Of a DNA stretch of 64,000 nucleotides, positions 33,844 through 43,353 are shown one piece after another (position 1 is the first letter of the stretch; each line of letters starts with the position of its first letter). The notes below the pieces were generated by a model that worked only from the letters and a program-made list of their open reading frames with translations, made no database searches and was not told where the DNA came from. Source of the DNA: Clostridium omnivorum (GTDB taxonomy: Bacteria > Bacillota > Clostridia > Clostridiales > Clostridiaceae); the NCBI RefSeq assembly GCF_026012015.1, contig NZ_BRXR01000001.1:4551501-4615500 (forward strand), in the 5' to 3' direction. The position numbers and the translations under genes were made by a program.

Positions 33844-34107
33844 CTACTCCTTATCGTCAAGATTCAGATCGCTGCCATCAATTAAAACTACATCTATCCC
33901 TACTTTTGTTACCTTTTCCCACGGAATTTCTATTCCTTCAGATTTACCAAACCATGACACCTTCTGATCTGGAAGAATGATAGATATAATTTTATATTCA
34001 TTACAATCTATTTTCAAGTCTTTTATATATCCTAGCTTTGCTCCTGTGGAAGTATCAATAACTTCCATGGATCTTAAGTTTCCTATTGAATATAATGACT
34101 TTTCCAT
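33844..34107 (-). CDS. YlmC/YmxH-family PRC-barrel sporulation protein
   Basis: 87 residues from the ATG at 34107 (AAGGTGGG upstream; the longer frame of 12 extra codons is unlikely). A PRC barrel: SIGNLRSMEVIDTSTGAKLGYI then SWFGKSEGIEIPWEKVTKVG. This family is strictly tied to spore formers and often sits after sigG, as here. Role unproven. Confidence 0.88.
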   Translation of the reverse strand: MEKSLYSIGNLRSMEVIDTSTGAKLGYIKDLKIDCNEYKIISIILPDQKVSWFGKSEGIEIPWEKVTKVGIDVVLIDGSDLNLDDKE

Positions 34108-34203
34108 ATAAATTCCCACCTTCGTTAAAATTTTATAAATCACCTTATAAATTTATATGAATAATCACTATGTAAAATGCATTTTTTGAAAATAAAATAA
34201 AAA

Positions 34204-34222
34204 AGAGCCAAAATTGGCTCTA
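34204..34222 (-). terminator. Terminator at the sigG stop codon
   Basis: 8-bp arms AGAGCCAA and TTGGCTCT followed by six T on the leftward strand. Confidence 0.8.
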
Positions 34223-34993
34223 AACATACTTTCTCATATGTCTTAATGCAGTTTTTTCAAGTCTTGATACCTGTGCTTGTGAAATTCCTATTTCATCAGC
34301 AACTTCCATTTGAGTTCTTCCATCAAAAAATCTTAATGTAAGTATTAATTTTTCTCTATCATTTAGTTTTTTCATGGCTTCTTTTATGGAAATATTTTCA
34401 AGCCAGGACTCATCTATATTTTTACTATCGCTGATTTGATCCATAACATATATGGCATCTCCGCCATCATGATAAATTGGTTCAAACAATGATACAGGAT
34501 CTTGTATAGCATCAAGTGCAAATACCACTTCTTCTCTTGGTACCTTAAGTTCCTTTGCTATTTGCGAAATAGTTGGCTCTTTGTTGTTTTCATTTACTAG
34601 TTTATCTCTAACCTGCAGGGCTCTGTATGCTATGTCTCTTAATGACCTGCTTACTCTTATTGAGTTGTTATCACGCAAATATCTTCTTATTTCACCAATT
34701 ATCATTGGAACTGCATATGTAGAAAATTTTACATTCTGAGATAAGTCAAAATTATCAATAGCTTTGATAAGGCCAATGCATCCAACTTGAAATAAATCGT
34801 CAACATTTTCTCCTCTATTATTGAATCTTTGTATTACGCTCAGCACCAGTCTTAGGTTCCCTCTAATAAACTTCTCTCTGGATTCTTGGTCACCATCCTT
34901 CATACTCATTAAAAGCCTTCTCATCTCAGCTTCCTTTAAAACTGGTAGCTTTGCAGTGTTCACGCCGCAAATTTCAACTTTATTTATCATCAT
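34220..34993 (-). CDS. sigG: Late forespore sigma factor G
   Basis: 257 residues. It begins with the SigG-specific NKVEICGVNTAKLPVLK, then region 2 (VDDLFQVGCIGLIKAIDNFD) and region 4 (MEVADEIGISQAQVSRLEKTA). It directs forespore transcription after engulfment. It follows sigE in the usual spoIIGA-sigE-sigG cluster. Confidence 0.97.
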   Translation of the reverse strand: MMINKVEICGVNTAKLPVLKEAEMRRLLMSMKDGDQESREKFIRGNLRLVLSVIQRFNNRGENVDDLFQVGCIGLIKAIDNFDLSQNVKFSTYAVPMIIGEIRRYLRDNNSIRVSRSLRDIAYRALQVRDKLVNENNKEPTISQIAKELKVPREEVVFALDAIQDPVSLFEPIYHDGGDAIYVMDQISDSKNIDESWLENISIKEAMKKLNDREKLILTLRFFDGRTQMEVADEIGISQAQVSRLEKTALRHMRKYV

Positions 34994-35066
34994 GTAGTAT
35001 CAGCCCCTTTTGAATAGTCGCATTTAAATTATCTCCCTTTGGGGCAATTTTATACTAAAGACAACC

Positions 35067-35774
35067 TTAAATCATTTTATTTATTTCCTTCTTTAATCTT
35101 TTAATTATTCTCTTTTCCAGCCTGGATATATAGGACTGTGAAATTCCAAGCATATCGGCAACTTCCTTTTGAGTTTTCTCACCCTGTCCATTAAGCCCAA
35201 ACCTTAGCTGAACTATCTCTTTTTCTCTAATGCTTAGCTTCTTCATAGCCACCAGCAAAAGCTGCTTATCCACTTCATCTTCTATCAGGTTATATACAGA
35301 ATCATTTTCTGTGCCTAAAATATCAGAAAGCAATAGTTCGTTACCATCCCAATCAATGTTCAGAGGTTCATAAAAAGAAATTTCTGCCTTCACCTTGCTG
35401 TTTCTTCTTAGATACATAAGTATTTCATTTTCAATACATCTTGAGCCATATGTAGCTAGCTTTATCTTCTTATTTGGATCAAAGGTATTAACTGCCTTTA
35501 TGAGTCCAATAGTTCCAACTGATATTAAATCTTCAACATTAACCCCTGTATTTTCGAATTTCCTTGCAATGTATACTACTAATCTAAGGTTTCTTTCTAT
35601 AAGTATGGAGCGTACACTCTCATCTCCTGTAACTAGCTTGCAAACAAGGTCATCCTCTTCTTCCTTGCTCAAAGGAGGTGGAAGCGCATCATTACCACCT
35701 ATATAATATACCTTTTTTGCAAACCATTTAAATCGTATTAGTATCCTATTCAATAATATTTTTAACTTAAACAT
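35067..35774 (-). CDS. sigE: Early mother-cell sigma factor E precursor
   Basis: 235 residues from the ATG at 35774 (GGGGGG upstream; the longest frame starts 16 codons inside spoIIGA). The N-terminal pro-sequence, removed by SpoIIGA, is followed by [15 protein letters not shown], region 2 [20 protein letters not shown] and region 4 [20 protein letters not shown]. It switches on mother-cell genes such as spoIVA after asymmetric division. Gene order with its protease is conserved. Confidence 0.97.
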   Translation of the reverse strand: MFKLKILLNRILIRFKWFAKKVYYIGGNDALPPPLSKEEEDDLVCKLVTGDESVRSILIERNLRLVVYIARKFENTGVNVEDLISVGTIGLIKAVNTFDPNKKIKLATYGSRCIENEILMYLRRNSKVKAEISFYEPLNIDWDGNELLLSDILGTENDSVYNLIEDEVDKQLLLVAMKKLSIREKEIVQLRFGLNGQGEKTQKEVADMLGISQSYISRLEKRIIKRLKKEINKMI

Positions 35775-35790
35775 AATTTCCCCCCATACT

Positions 35791-36591
35791 CTAAATAATT
35801 CCTCGAGATAGTAGTGCATCATAGTCGTTATAATTGCTTAGTTTATTATCACAGAATGCAACTATTACCTCTGCATATTGAACTTTATTCCCATAATATA
35901 CCTCAACATGGTCAGGTTTGAACCCCTGCATTTTATCTGAATAGCCATTTACTACCTGATACGGAATATAAAATTTATCATATTTTTCTAAATTAACATC
36001 CAGCATAGCTTCCTTTTCTACAATAATAACCGGCAGATTTGTTGCTGGTTCTCTCAATTCATTACCGGTATCTAAAAACGCCTTAACTCTCTTTTTATTA
36101 TCCTTTGTAACAATGTCCACTATAAATATAAGAGTACTTATATCTCTTCTATCTTTAATAAAAACCACTAGTCTATGTATAATCAAATAAACAATCATTA
36201 AGGAAATTAATAGCCATTCATAAGGAAAACTATATATAACACTTGAGAATTCTGGTTCGTTTCCTCTACTTATATTCAAATAAAAGCAAACTCCCGCTAG
36301 GAGCATAGAGTATAGTATAAAGATGCCAGTAATTTTTAAATTAACTATTACGTCCCGTTGTTTGAAGCAAATCAAAATCATAACAATTGATACAGCAATT
36401 TTAAATGGTAATGTTGTAAAAATAACTGCCTTAGGATACAATAATGCAATTACGTATAAACTTCCTAGAAAACTTGACAAAACTAAATTTCTATTCTTAG
36501 ATGGAATTTTAACTGTTTGAGAAGTTATATCCAACAGAAAATAGTTTACAATGAAGTTCACTAATAGCAAAGTATCTAAATATACTACCAC
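35791..36591 (-). CDS. spoIIGA: Sigma-E processing peptidase SpoIIGA
   Basis: 266 residues from GTG 36591 (AAAGGAGGGAGG upstream). Five predicted membrane helices occupy residues 1-145; the C-terminal aspartic-protease-like domain has the catalytic [19 protein letters not shown]. It is activated by SpoIIR and cuts the pro-sequence from pro-sigma E. A weak Spo0A-like box (TGACAAA) occurs in the ~100 bases upstream. Confidence 0.95.
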   Translation of the reverse strand: MVVYLDTLLLVNFIVNYFLLDITSQTVKIPSKNRNLVLSSFLGSLYVIALLYPKAVIFTTLPFKIAVSIVMILICFKQRDVIVNLKITGIFILYSMLLAGVCFYLNISRGNEPEFSSVIYSFPYEWLLISLMIVYLIIHRLVVFIKDRRDISTLIFIVDIVTKDNKKRVKAFLDTGNELREPATNLPVIIVEKEAMLDVNLEKYDKFYIPYQVVNGYSDKMQGFKPDHVEVYYGNKVQYAEVIVAFCDNKLSNYNDYDALLSRGII

Positions 36592-36803
36592 TCCTCCTCC
36601 CTCCTTTAAATTTATTATATACCTGCAAACTTCAAAATTTTGTCATTTTATAAATGTATGCCTCATTTTTATAACTCAAAAAACGGGAATATTTTACATT
36701 TACATAGACTAATATTCATTCAAAAAAAGCGATGTAGCAAAAAAAGAGCAATGAAATATTATCATCTGCTCAATTCTAGCTTATTTATTTCAAAAAAATA
36801 AAA

Positions 36804-36827
36804 AGGATGTCAAAGTTTAGACATCCT
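36804..36827 (-). terminator. Terminator of ftsAZ
   Basis: 8-bp arms AGGATGTC and GACATCCT just past the ftsZ stop codon. Confidence 0.75.
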
Positions 36828-36837
36828 CATTATTATT

Positions 36838-37917
36838 TTATCTCTTTTTTCTTCTTAAAAATGCAGGTATTTCAATATCACTTTCTAGGTATTCTTCCTT
36901 TTCTAGAGTTAAAGCAGCTTCTTCTTTACCTGGTACAGCTTTGCTTCCAGGGATTTCTTTCTTTAATTCTTCAAAACCAGTTGCTATAACAGTTATTCTA
37001 ATTTCATCCTTAAGATTTTCATCGATAACTGCACCTACAATTATATTAGCATCAGGGTCTGCTGCATTTTGAACAATTTCTGCAGCTTCATTCATTTCTA
37101 TAAGTGAAAAGTCCGGTCCACCCGTTATGTTAAGTAACACTCCAGTAGCGCCAATAATTGAAGTTTCTAATAAAGGACTTGATATAGCTTGTTTAGCCGC
37201 ATCTTGTGCTCTATTATCACCTTTTCCAAGACCAGTCCCCATATGAGCTAGGCCTCTATTTAACATAATAGTTCTAACATCTGCAAAGTCAAGATTAACA
37301 AGACCTGGTATTGTAATAAGGTCTGAAATCCCCTGTACACCTTGTCTTAACACATCATCAGCCAACTTGAAGGACTCAGTTAAAGGAGTCTTCTTATCAA
37401 CTATGGAAAGAAGTCTTTCATTTGGTATGGTTACAAGAGTATCAACCTTTTCTTTAAGACTATTTATGCCCATTTCAGCATGAAGCATTCTTTTTCTTCC
37501 TTCAAATGGGAATGGCTTTGTTACTACACCTACAGTTAAAATTCCCATAGATTTTGCTATCTCAGCAATTACAGGAGCAGAACCTGTTCCTGTACCACCG
37601 CCCATACCTGCGGTAATAAATACCATATCAGCACCTTTTATAGCTTGTGCAATTTCTTCTTTACTCTCTTCTGCGGCCTTTTGTCCGATTTCAGGATTTG
37701 CTCCTGCTCCTAGACCTTTAGTTAATTTATCACCTATTTGTATCTTCTGAGATGCTTGTGAAAGCATTAAAGCTTGTTTATCTGTATTAATAGCGATAAA
37801 CTCCACATTTTTTAGACCATTTTTAATCATTCTATTAACAGCGTTGTTACCACCGCCACCGCATCCGATAACTTTTATTTGTGCAAATTGTTGAATTTCA
37901 ACATCAAAATCAAGCAC
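36838..37917 (-). CDS. ftsZ: Cell division GTPase FtsZ
   Basis: 359 residues from GTG 37917 (AAGGAGG upstream). Tubulin motifs [12 protein letters not shown], the T4 loop [16 protein letters not shown] near residue 108 and the C-terminal partner-binding peptide [13 protein letters not shown]. It forms the division ring at midcell and at the sporulation septum. It follows ftsA with 15 bases between. Confidence 0.98.
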   Translation of the reverse strand: MLDFDVEIQQFAQIKVIGCGGGGNNAVNRMIKNGLKNVEFIAINTDKQALMLSQASQKIQIGDKLTKGLGAGANPEIGQKAAEESKEEIAQAIKGADMVFITAGMGGGTGTGSAPVIAEIAKSMGILTVGVVTKPFPFEGRKRMLHAEMGINSLKEKVDTLVTIPNERLLSIVDKKTPLTESFKLADDVLRQGVQGISDLITIPGLVNLDFADVRTIMLNRGLAHMGTGLGKGDNRAQDAAKQAISSPLLETSIIGATGVLLNITGGPDFSLIEMNEAAEIVQNAADPDANIIVGAVIDENLKDEIRITVIATGFEELKKEIPGSKAVPGKEEAALTLEKEEYLESDIEIPAFLRRKKR

Positions 37918-37932
37918 AGTAATACCTCCTTA

Positions 37933-39192
37933 TTAAAAAAATTCTACAAAAAAGTTCTTAATTTTTGTTATGACACTGCTACCTTCACTGGTATTTTCTT
38001 TTTCTTTATATGCTGCAAATGAACCTTTACTACTTAGTTCACTATTGCTCTCAGCTACATTTGTAAGCTTTAAACAGCTTACTGCATCCTTTATGACTCC
38101 AACAGCAGCTGCATATGTAGGACTAGAAGCACCAACATATTCAGGTATCCCTATTCTAATAGGCTTACTCAAAATATTATCGCCAAATTCACTAATACCT
38201 TTAAATAATGAAATGCCTCCTCCAACAATAACTATACCTGATATTTCGTCATAATAATTATTTTCTTTAAGCTTTTTATAAATAAAATAAAATAATTCCT
38301 CAACTCTAGCCTGAATAATTTCTGTAAGCATAATGTAGTCAACCTGCACTACATTATTATATCCTGCATTTACAGTAATTTTCTCATCATAGGGTTTTAC
38401 TGCATTTTGTACGCTTCCATACTTGATTTTTAATTTTTCAGCCTCAGTAGCTGAAATCTTTAAGCAAAGAGAAATATCATTAGTTATAGTACTTCCACCA
38501 AGTGGAATCGTAGATGTATTTACTAAATTTCCACCCTTATAAATAGAAATATCTATTGTTTCAGCTCCAACATCTACAAGTGCTGTACCAAGTGACATTT
38601 CTTCCTTTGTAAGTACTACTTGTGATATTGCTACTGATTCTAATACTATTCCATTAATATCAAGTCCTGATTTAGATACACTCTTGCAAATATTATTAAC
38701 TATAGTTGCTTGAGCTGCAATTAACTTAGCATCAACTTCCAGCCTCAAGCCTGACATTCCAATAGGGTCCTTTATATTTTCATAGCCATCTACTATAAAC
38801 TGCTCAGGTAATATACCAATAATAGCTTTGTCTGAAGGTATAGCAACCACTTTCGCAGCTTTTATAACCCTATCAACATCACCATTCTTTATTTCTCTAT
38901 CATCAGATGAAACAGCAACAACACCTTTACTAGGAATTAACTCGCTTATTCCACCTGGCAAGCAAATATATGCGCCGTGTATTTGAGTATCTACCATTCT
39001 CTCTAATTGTTCAATACAATTTTTTATGGAATCAGAGGTGCTGTCAATGTCAACAACTACTCCCTTTTTGAGTCCAACACAAGGTACAGATGTAATACCA
39101 ACAATTTGCATCCTACCTTGTTTATCTACTCTGCCAACTGCAGCACAAACTTTTGAAGATCCAATATCAATTCCGACTATGTAATCACTCAT
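37933..39192 (-). CDS. ftsA: Cell division actin homologue FtsA
   Basis: 419 residues. The actin-fold phosphate-1 motif is VGIDIGSSKVCAAVG; adenosine site IVIVGGGISLFKGISE; domain 1C region between. The C-terminal ends in a short amphipathic helix (SVITKIKNFFVEFF), the membrane anchor. It tethers FtsZ to the membrane. GGGGGG lies upstream of the ATG. Confidence 0.93.
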   Translation of the reverse strand: MSDYIVGIDIGSSKVCAAVGRVDKQGRMQIVGITSVPCVGLKKGVVVDIDSTSDSIKNCIEQLERMVDTQIHGAYICLPGGISELIPSKGVVAVSSDDREIKNGDVDRVIKAAKVVAIPSDKAIIGILPEQFIVDGYENIKDPIGMSGLRLEVDAKLIAAQATIVNNICKSVSKSGLDINGIVLESVAISQVVLTKEEMSLGTALVDVGAETIDISIYKGGNLVNTSTIPLGGSTITNDISLCLKISATEAEKLKIKYGSVQNAVKPYDEKITVNAGYNNVVQVDYIMLTEIIQARVEELFYFIYKKLKENNYYDEISGIVIVGGGISLFKGISEFGDNILSKPIRIGIPEYVGASSPTYAAAVGVIKDAVSCLKLTNVAESNSELSSKGSFAAYKEKENTSEGSSVITKIKNFFVEFF

Positions 39193-39337
39193 TCAGCCTC
39201 TTCCCCCCTTACAAGAGAACCCTTAAGTTATATATTCAACACAAATATTTTTTTTCCTCTTAAAATTATTTATTTTTTATCATATTTTAATTTTTTTTGT
39301 AATATAATTTTAAATACAGATAAAAATTAATAAAAAA

Positions 39338-39364
39338 AAAGGAAAAGTTTAAAACTTTTCCTTT
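39338..39364 (-). terminator. Terminator of the glycosyltransferase gene
   Basis: Perfect 13-bp arms AAAGGAAAAGTTT and AAACTTTTCCTTT, followed by nine T on the leftward strand. Confidence 0.85.
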
Positions 39365-39369
39365 AACCT

Positions 39370-40659
39370 TTAATTAACTTTTTCCAAATCTGTTATATTA
39401 ACACTTCTTGTATGTACTGTGTGACTCCATTCTTTTTTATTTCTATCAATTATTCCTTGTATAGAAATTGGAAGCCAAGTAATAGCATACACTGGGTATA
39501 GTAAATAATAGATAAATATTTTAAAGTTCAATTTTTTTTCTAATACTAAAATAAATGGAGTATAAATAAACTGAAGTATTCCAACCAATAAGGCTACTAT
39601 AGTTATCAAATTATACTGAGCGACATTTAAGGAATTTAATACAGCCCCACTTTGAATTTTATCAAGTTGACCCATAAAATTCATGCCTTTATCAATACCG
39701 CTTAGTATCATTGCAAGTCCCAAAAGTATTGTGACAATTGGCTGTATACTATATAGCGCACAATCAAGGGCGGTAATGCTGCGTTCTTTAATGGCCTTTT
39801 TAAGAAGTTTAAAGAAGTATCTGCTTGATACATCAGCAAACCCTTGCATCCATCTTTTTCTCTGCCACCAAGACTGAGCGAGTCCTAAAGGTTTTTCATC
39901 ATAGATTACTGCCTCATGTGCCCAACCTACCTTGTATCCATTTAGAACTAATTTACATGTAAACTCTAAGTCCTCAGTTAGACAAGTTGCACCCCATCCT
40001 AATTCTTTAAGAATAGTGGTATCTATGCAAAAACCTGTTCCACCTAATTGATTTGATAAACCTAAGTTTCTTCTTGAAAGCTGAAACATTCTATTTGAAG
40101 TCCAAAAGGAAATGGAATAACTTCCAGTAATCCATGTGTCTGTAGGGTTTTTGCTGTCTAAGTATCCTTGAACAACCTTATATCCTTCACATAATTTTTT
40201 GTTCATTTCTTTTAAGAAGTTCTTTGAAGCTAAATTGTCAGCATCAAATATTACTACTGAGTCATACTTTTTTTCCATCTTGAAAAGCCTGTCAAACATC
40301 CATTCTAATGCATAGCCTTTTCCTTTTTTTGTTTTGTTAAATCTCTCACATACTATAGCCCCTGCTTCTCTAGCCTTTAATGCAGTATTATCACTACAGT
40401 TGTCAGCAATTACAAAAATATCATAGAGCTCTTTAGGATAATCTAGTCTTTTCAAACTAACTACAATATCTTGAATAACTGTTTCCTCATTATGCGCAGC
40501 TACCAAAAGTGCAAAGCTCTTTACAGGTTTTGTATCGTTATTTTCTTTTTTTCTATAAATACCAAAAAATGAAATACATAAATAGTACATTGAGATTACA
40601 AAAACTACATTAGTGAGTGCAGTATAACTAACGCGCAATATTGTATTTAAAATATCCAA
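39370..40659 (-). CDS. Family 2 membrane glycosyltransferase
   Basis: 429 residues from TTG 40659, seven bases after GGGGGGA (a TTG two codons earlier is too close). One N-terminal helix, then the GT-A domain with AAHNEETVI, IVIADNCSD, VIFDADNLAS (DxD-like metal site), TEDLEFTCKL and the QRKRWMQG acceptor motif; three or four C-terminal helices follow. It is related to processive beta-glycan synthases. Product unknown; monocistronic between ftsA and the small-ORF region. Confidence 0.88.
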   Translation of the reverse strand: MDILNTILRVSYTALTNVVFVISMYYLCISFFGIYRKKENNDTKPVKSFALLVAAHNEETVIQDIVVSLKRLDYPKELYDIFVIADNCSDNTALKAREAGAIVCERFNKTKKGKGYALEWMFDRLFKMEKKYDSVVIFDADNLASKNFLKEMNKKLCEGYKVVQGYLDSKNPTDTWITGSYSISFWTSNRMFQLSRRNLGLSNQLGGTGFCIDTTILKELGWGATCLTEDLEFTCKLVLNGYKVGWAHEAVIYDEKPLGLAQSWWQRKRWMQGFADVSSRYFFKLLKKAIKERSITALDCALYSIQPIVTILLGLAMILSGIDKGMNFMGQLDKIQSGAVLNSLNVAQYNLITIVALLVGILQFIYTPFILVLEKKLNFKIFIYYLLYPVYAITWLPISIQGIIDRNKKEWSHTVHTRSVNITDLEKVN

Positions 40660-40822
40660 TATCAATCCCCCCTAGTTCACACATATTTTAGCACAAAAAT
40701 AATTTAATTACTATAGAATTTTTAATAATTATTATTTTTTTTGATTTCAATAGAAAATCAAATTAATAAAGAGCAATAATTAGCATCAACTGAATATTCT
40801 TAATTTTTCAGTATTTTTAAAC

Positions 40823-40851
40823 TTTACACATTATACTTACTATTCTATACT
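40823..40851 (+). promoter_or_regulatory. Near-consensus sigma-A promoter for two small ORFs
   Basis: TTTACA (40823), 17 bases, TATACT (40846). It points rightward into the only rightward frames of this region. Confidence 0.6.
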
Positions 40852-40950
40852 ATAAAGTTAAATTTGAAATCATTTCCACAATATGTTAATATATAAGTGA
40901 CTATTAACAGCTGCTGCTGTAAAATAGCATTAAAAAAGGAGGTAGCCCTT

Positions 40951-41022
40951 ATGTGGTGCTACAAAATATTTTATTATGTAAATATCAAACTTTTACATCG
41001 AAAGGATGAGTCCTTCTGGTAA
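40951..41022 (+). CDS. 23-residue leader-like ORF
   Basis: ATG 40951 lies seven bases after AGGAGG. The peptide begins MWCYKIFYYVNIKLL and ends KDESFW, with aromatic and basic residues. It is followed by two mutually exclusive hairpins, one with a six-T run, before the second ORF, the layout of a leader peptide with an attenuator. It may also be a bioactive small peptide. Confidence 0.5.
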   Translation: MWCYKIFYYVNIKLLHRKDESFW

Positions 41023-41025
41023 ATC

Positions 41026-41056
41026 AGCTAATGCAGCTTTTTTCTAATTGCATTAG
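41026..41056 (+). promoter_or_regulatory. Alternative hairpins between the two small ORFs
   Basis: AGCT-aatgc-AGCT followed by TTTTTT (41026-41043) looks like a weak terminator. The competing stem CTAATGCA (41028-41035) with TGCATTAG (41049-41056) ends at the GGAGG of the second ORF. The two structures share bases, so only one can form. Confidence 0.5.
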
Positions 41057-41066
41057 GAGGTTTATT

Positions 41067-41216
41067 ATGGATTTAAATACAAATGTTATTATTGAGGACC
41101 TATCCATTAGCTTTGATGAAATTGAAATCATCAAAAATTCTACTAATTATAATAACTATAATAATACATCAGACAATGACATATGTTTAAAAGCAATTGA
41201 TTACATGCTATTTTAA
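41067..41216 (+). CDS. Small acidic protein of 49 residues
   Basis: ATG 41067 follows AGGAGG by 6 bases. The product is acidic and Asn/Ile-rich (MDLNTNVIIEDLSISFDEIE, later NNYNNTSDNDICLKAIDYMLF), with one cysteine. No signal peptide. It ends shortly before a perfect terminator. Family not recognised; the acidic N-part and cysteine near the C-end could suit a peptide precursor, but there are no processing genes nearby. Confidence 0.6.
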   Translation: MDLNTNVIIEDLSISFDEIEIIKNSTNYNNYNNTSDNDICLKAIDYMLF

Positions 41217-41220
41217 TTAT

Positions 41221-41244
41221 AAGAACCTGAAAATTCAGGTTCTT
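41221..41244. terminator. Terminator of the small-ORF operon, possibly shared with the pilT-like gene
   Basis: Perfect 11-bp arms AAGAACCTGAA and TTCAGGTTCTT with ATTTTATATTTTT following on the plus strand. Confidence 0.8.
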
Positions 41245-41263
41245 ATTTTATATTTTTACAAAT

Positions 41264-42319
41264 TTATAAAGATATTATTCTCCCTAGCATTTCTTTATCT
41301 ATAGAATACGTCATAGCATTATCATAAGATATAATGTTCTTCTTATAAAGTTCTGCTAAAGCCATATCCATTGTCTTCATCCCATATTTTCCACCAGTTT
41401 GTACTGCTGATTCTATTTGATGAGTTTTACCCTCTCTAACCAAGTTTTGTATAGCTGGTGTAGCAATCATGATTTCAAGCGCTGCTATTCTTCCATTATC
41501 ATTAATTTTAGGAACAAGCTGCTGTGAAACAATTCCCTGTAGAACAGCCGCAAGTTGAATCTTTATTTGCTGCTGCTGATGTGGTGGAAAAACATCGATT
41601 ATTCTATCGATTGTCTTTGAAGCACCAATTGTATGAAGCGTAGAGAATACCAAGTGACCAGTTTCCGCTGCAGTAATAGCAATAGAAATTGTTTCTATGT
41701 CTCTCATTTCACCAACTAAAATTACATCTGGGTCTTCACGAAGTACAGCTTTTAAAGCATTTTGATAGCTTTTGCTATCCTTTCCTATCTCCCTTTGATT
41801 TATTATGGATTTATTATGTTTATGAAGATATTCAACAGGATCTTCTAAAGTTATAATATGTGCTGCTCTATTTGCATTAATTTCATTTATCATAGCTGCG
41901 AGTGTGGTACTCTTACCACTTCCAGTAGGTCCAGTAACTAAAACTAATCCTCTTTGCTTTTCAGTAAGCTCCTTTAAAACTGGAGGAAATCCAAGTTCAT
42001 CTAAGTTTGGTATTTTTAATGCAACAACTCTTATAGAGATTGCATCACTTCCTCTTTGTTTGAAGATGTTTACTCTAAACCTTCCAAGTCCGGCTATAGA
42101 ATATGAAGTATCTATTTCTCCTCTCTTCAAATATTCCTCATAATCTTCCTTTAAAATTTCTCGTGAAAATTCCTCGGTAGCAACAGGAGTTATCTTACTA
42201 TAGTCCAGATGAACTAATTCTCCATTTACTCTTATAGTTGGTGGTATTCCTACTGTTAGATGTAGATCCGATGCGCCTTCCTTAACTGTTCTTTCTAGTA
42301 ATTCATTTAAAATACTCAC
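41264..42319 (-). CDS. PilT-like twitching motility/type IV pilus retraction ATPase
   Basis: 351 residues from GTG 42319 behind GGGGG. PilT signatures: the N-terminal GASDLHLTVGIPPTIRVNGEL, Walker A GPTGSGKSTT near residue 132, Asp box, Walker B VILVGEMRDIETI and the His box STLHTIGASKTIDRI. It hydrolyses ATP to retract type IV pili at the cytoplasmic face. Pilus genes are not adjacent, as often for pilT. Confidence 0.92.
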   Translation of the reverse strand: MSILNELLERTVKEGASDLHLTVGIPPTIRVNGELVHLDYSKITPVATEEFSREILKEDYEEYLKRGEIDTSYSIAGLGRFRVNIFKQRGSDAISIRVVALKIPNLDELGFPPVLKELTEKQRGLVLVTGPTGSGKSTTLAAMINEINANRAAHIITLEDPVEYLHKHNKSIINQREIGKDSKSYQNALKAVLREDPDVILVGEMRDIETISIAITAAETGHLVFSTLHTIGASKTIDRIIDVFPPHQQQQIKIQLAAVLQGIVSQQLVPKINDNGRIAALEIMIATPAIQNLVREGKTHQIESAVQTGGKYGMKTMDMALAELYKKNIISYDNAMTYSIDKEMLGRIISL

Positions 42320-42476
42320 CTTTATCCCCCTTTAGTTTTGATTTAAAACATATTAAAATTTGTAGTTAATTGTTATTATACCTAAATCCTATTCTATCAT
42401 TAAAATTATTAATTTTATACATTTTTTATGGATTTTTTATCATAAATATGCTTTTTCTTTTTAAAATGCAAAAATT

Positions 42477-42527
42477 AAAGCATTGAACACAATAATTTTT
42501 ATACATATAATTCGTGTTCAATGCTTT
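42477..42527 (-). terminator. Terminator of sigK
   Basis: Perfect 14-bp arms AAAGCATTGAACAC and GTGTTCAATGCTTT around a long loop, after the sigK stop. Confidence 0.75.
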
Positions 42528-42555
42528 ATTTTTAGGCACGCTTTTTTAAAAACCA

Positions 42556-43254
42556 TTATTTATTGCTGTTAAGCTCCTTAAAAAGTTTTTTCAAGGCCCT
42601 TTTCTCAATCCTAGATACATATGATCGAGATATTCCAAGTAACTTTGCTATTTCCCTTTGTGTTTTTGGCTTTCCATCAATTAGCCCATATCTCATTTCA
42701 ATAACTAATCGCTCTCTTGGTACTAGAGACTTTTCAATTTTAGAGTACAACTTCTTTACTTGTATTTTATTTTCTACTATTTCAATTATGGAGTCTTCAT
42801 CACTACTTAGTACATCCATTAAGGAAATTTCGTTTCCTTCCTTGTCTATCCCAATAGGCTCCTGTAGGTATACTTCACCTTTTGTTTTTTTGTTATTTCT
42901 TATAAGCATTAATATTTCATTTTCAATGCATCTTGCTGCATAAGTGGCAAGCCTAGTTCCTTTATTGCAATCAAAAGAATCTATAGCCTTAATTAATCCT
43001 ACAGTTCCAATAGAAATTAGATCATCTACTTCTTTTCCAGGGTATGAGTATTTTTTTACAATGTGAGCAACTAATCTTAAATTTCGCTCTACAAGTATGT
43101 TCTTGGCTTCTTGATCCCCTTGCTTTAATTTTAGTAAATATCCTTCCTCTTCCTTTTCATCCAATGGTTGCGGAAAAGAATTACCATTAGTAATATAAGC
43201 AACTAGAAAAGTAACGCTGCCAAACACATCTAATAAACATTCAACGAAGAACAC
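42556..43254 (-). CDS. sigK: Mother-cell sigma factor K, uninterrupted
   Basis: 232 residues from GTG 43254 behind AGGAGG. The N-terminal pro-like segment (MFFVECLLDVFGSVTFLVAY) precedes GNSFPQPLDEKEEE, region 2 VDDLISIGTVGLIKAIDSFD and region 4 TQREIAKLLGISRSYVSRIE. It is continuous, with no skin element insertion of the sort that splits sigK in B. subtilis and C. difficile. Confidence 0.96.
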   Translation of the reverse strand: MFFVECLLDVFGSVTFLVAYITNGNSFPQPLDEKEEEGYLLKLKQGDQEAKNILVERNLRLVAHIVKKYSYPGKEVDDLISIGTVGLIKAIDSFDCNKGTRLATYAARCIENEILMLIRNNKKTKGEVYLQEPIGIDKEGNEISLMDVLSSDEDSIIEIVENKIQVKKLYSKIEKSLVPRERLVIEMRYGLIDGKPKTQREIAKLLGISRSYVSRIEKRALKKLFKELNSNK

Positions 43255-43353
43255 AAGCTGATCCTCCTAATAGTGCTTATTAATATATTATTCCAGATAG
43301 CTTGGCTATGTTCCTATTTTAGTTAAATTTATTTGCTTCATATGTAAATAGTT

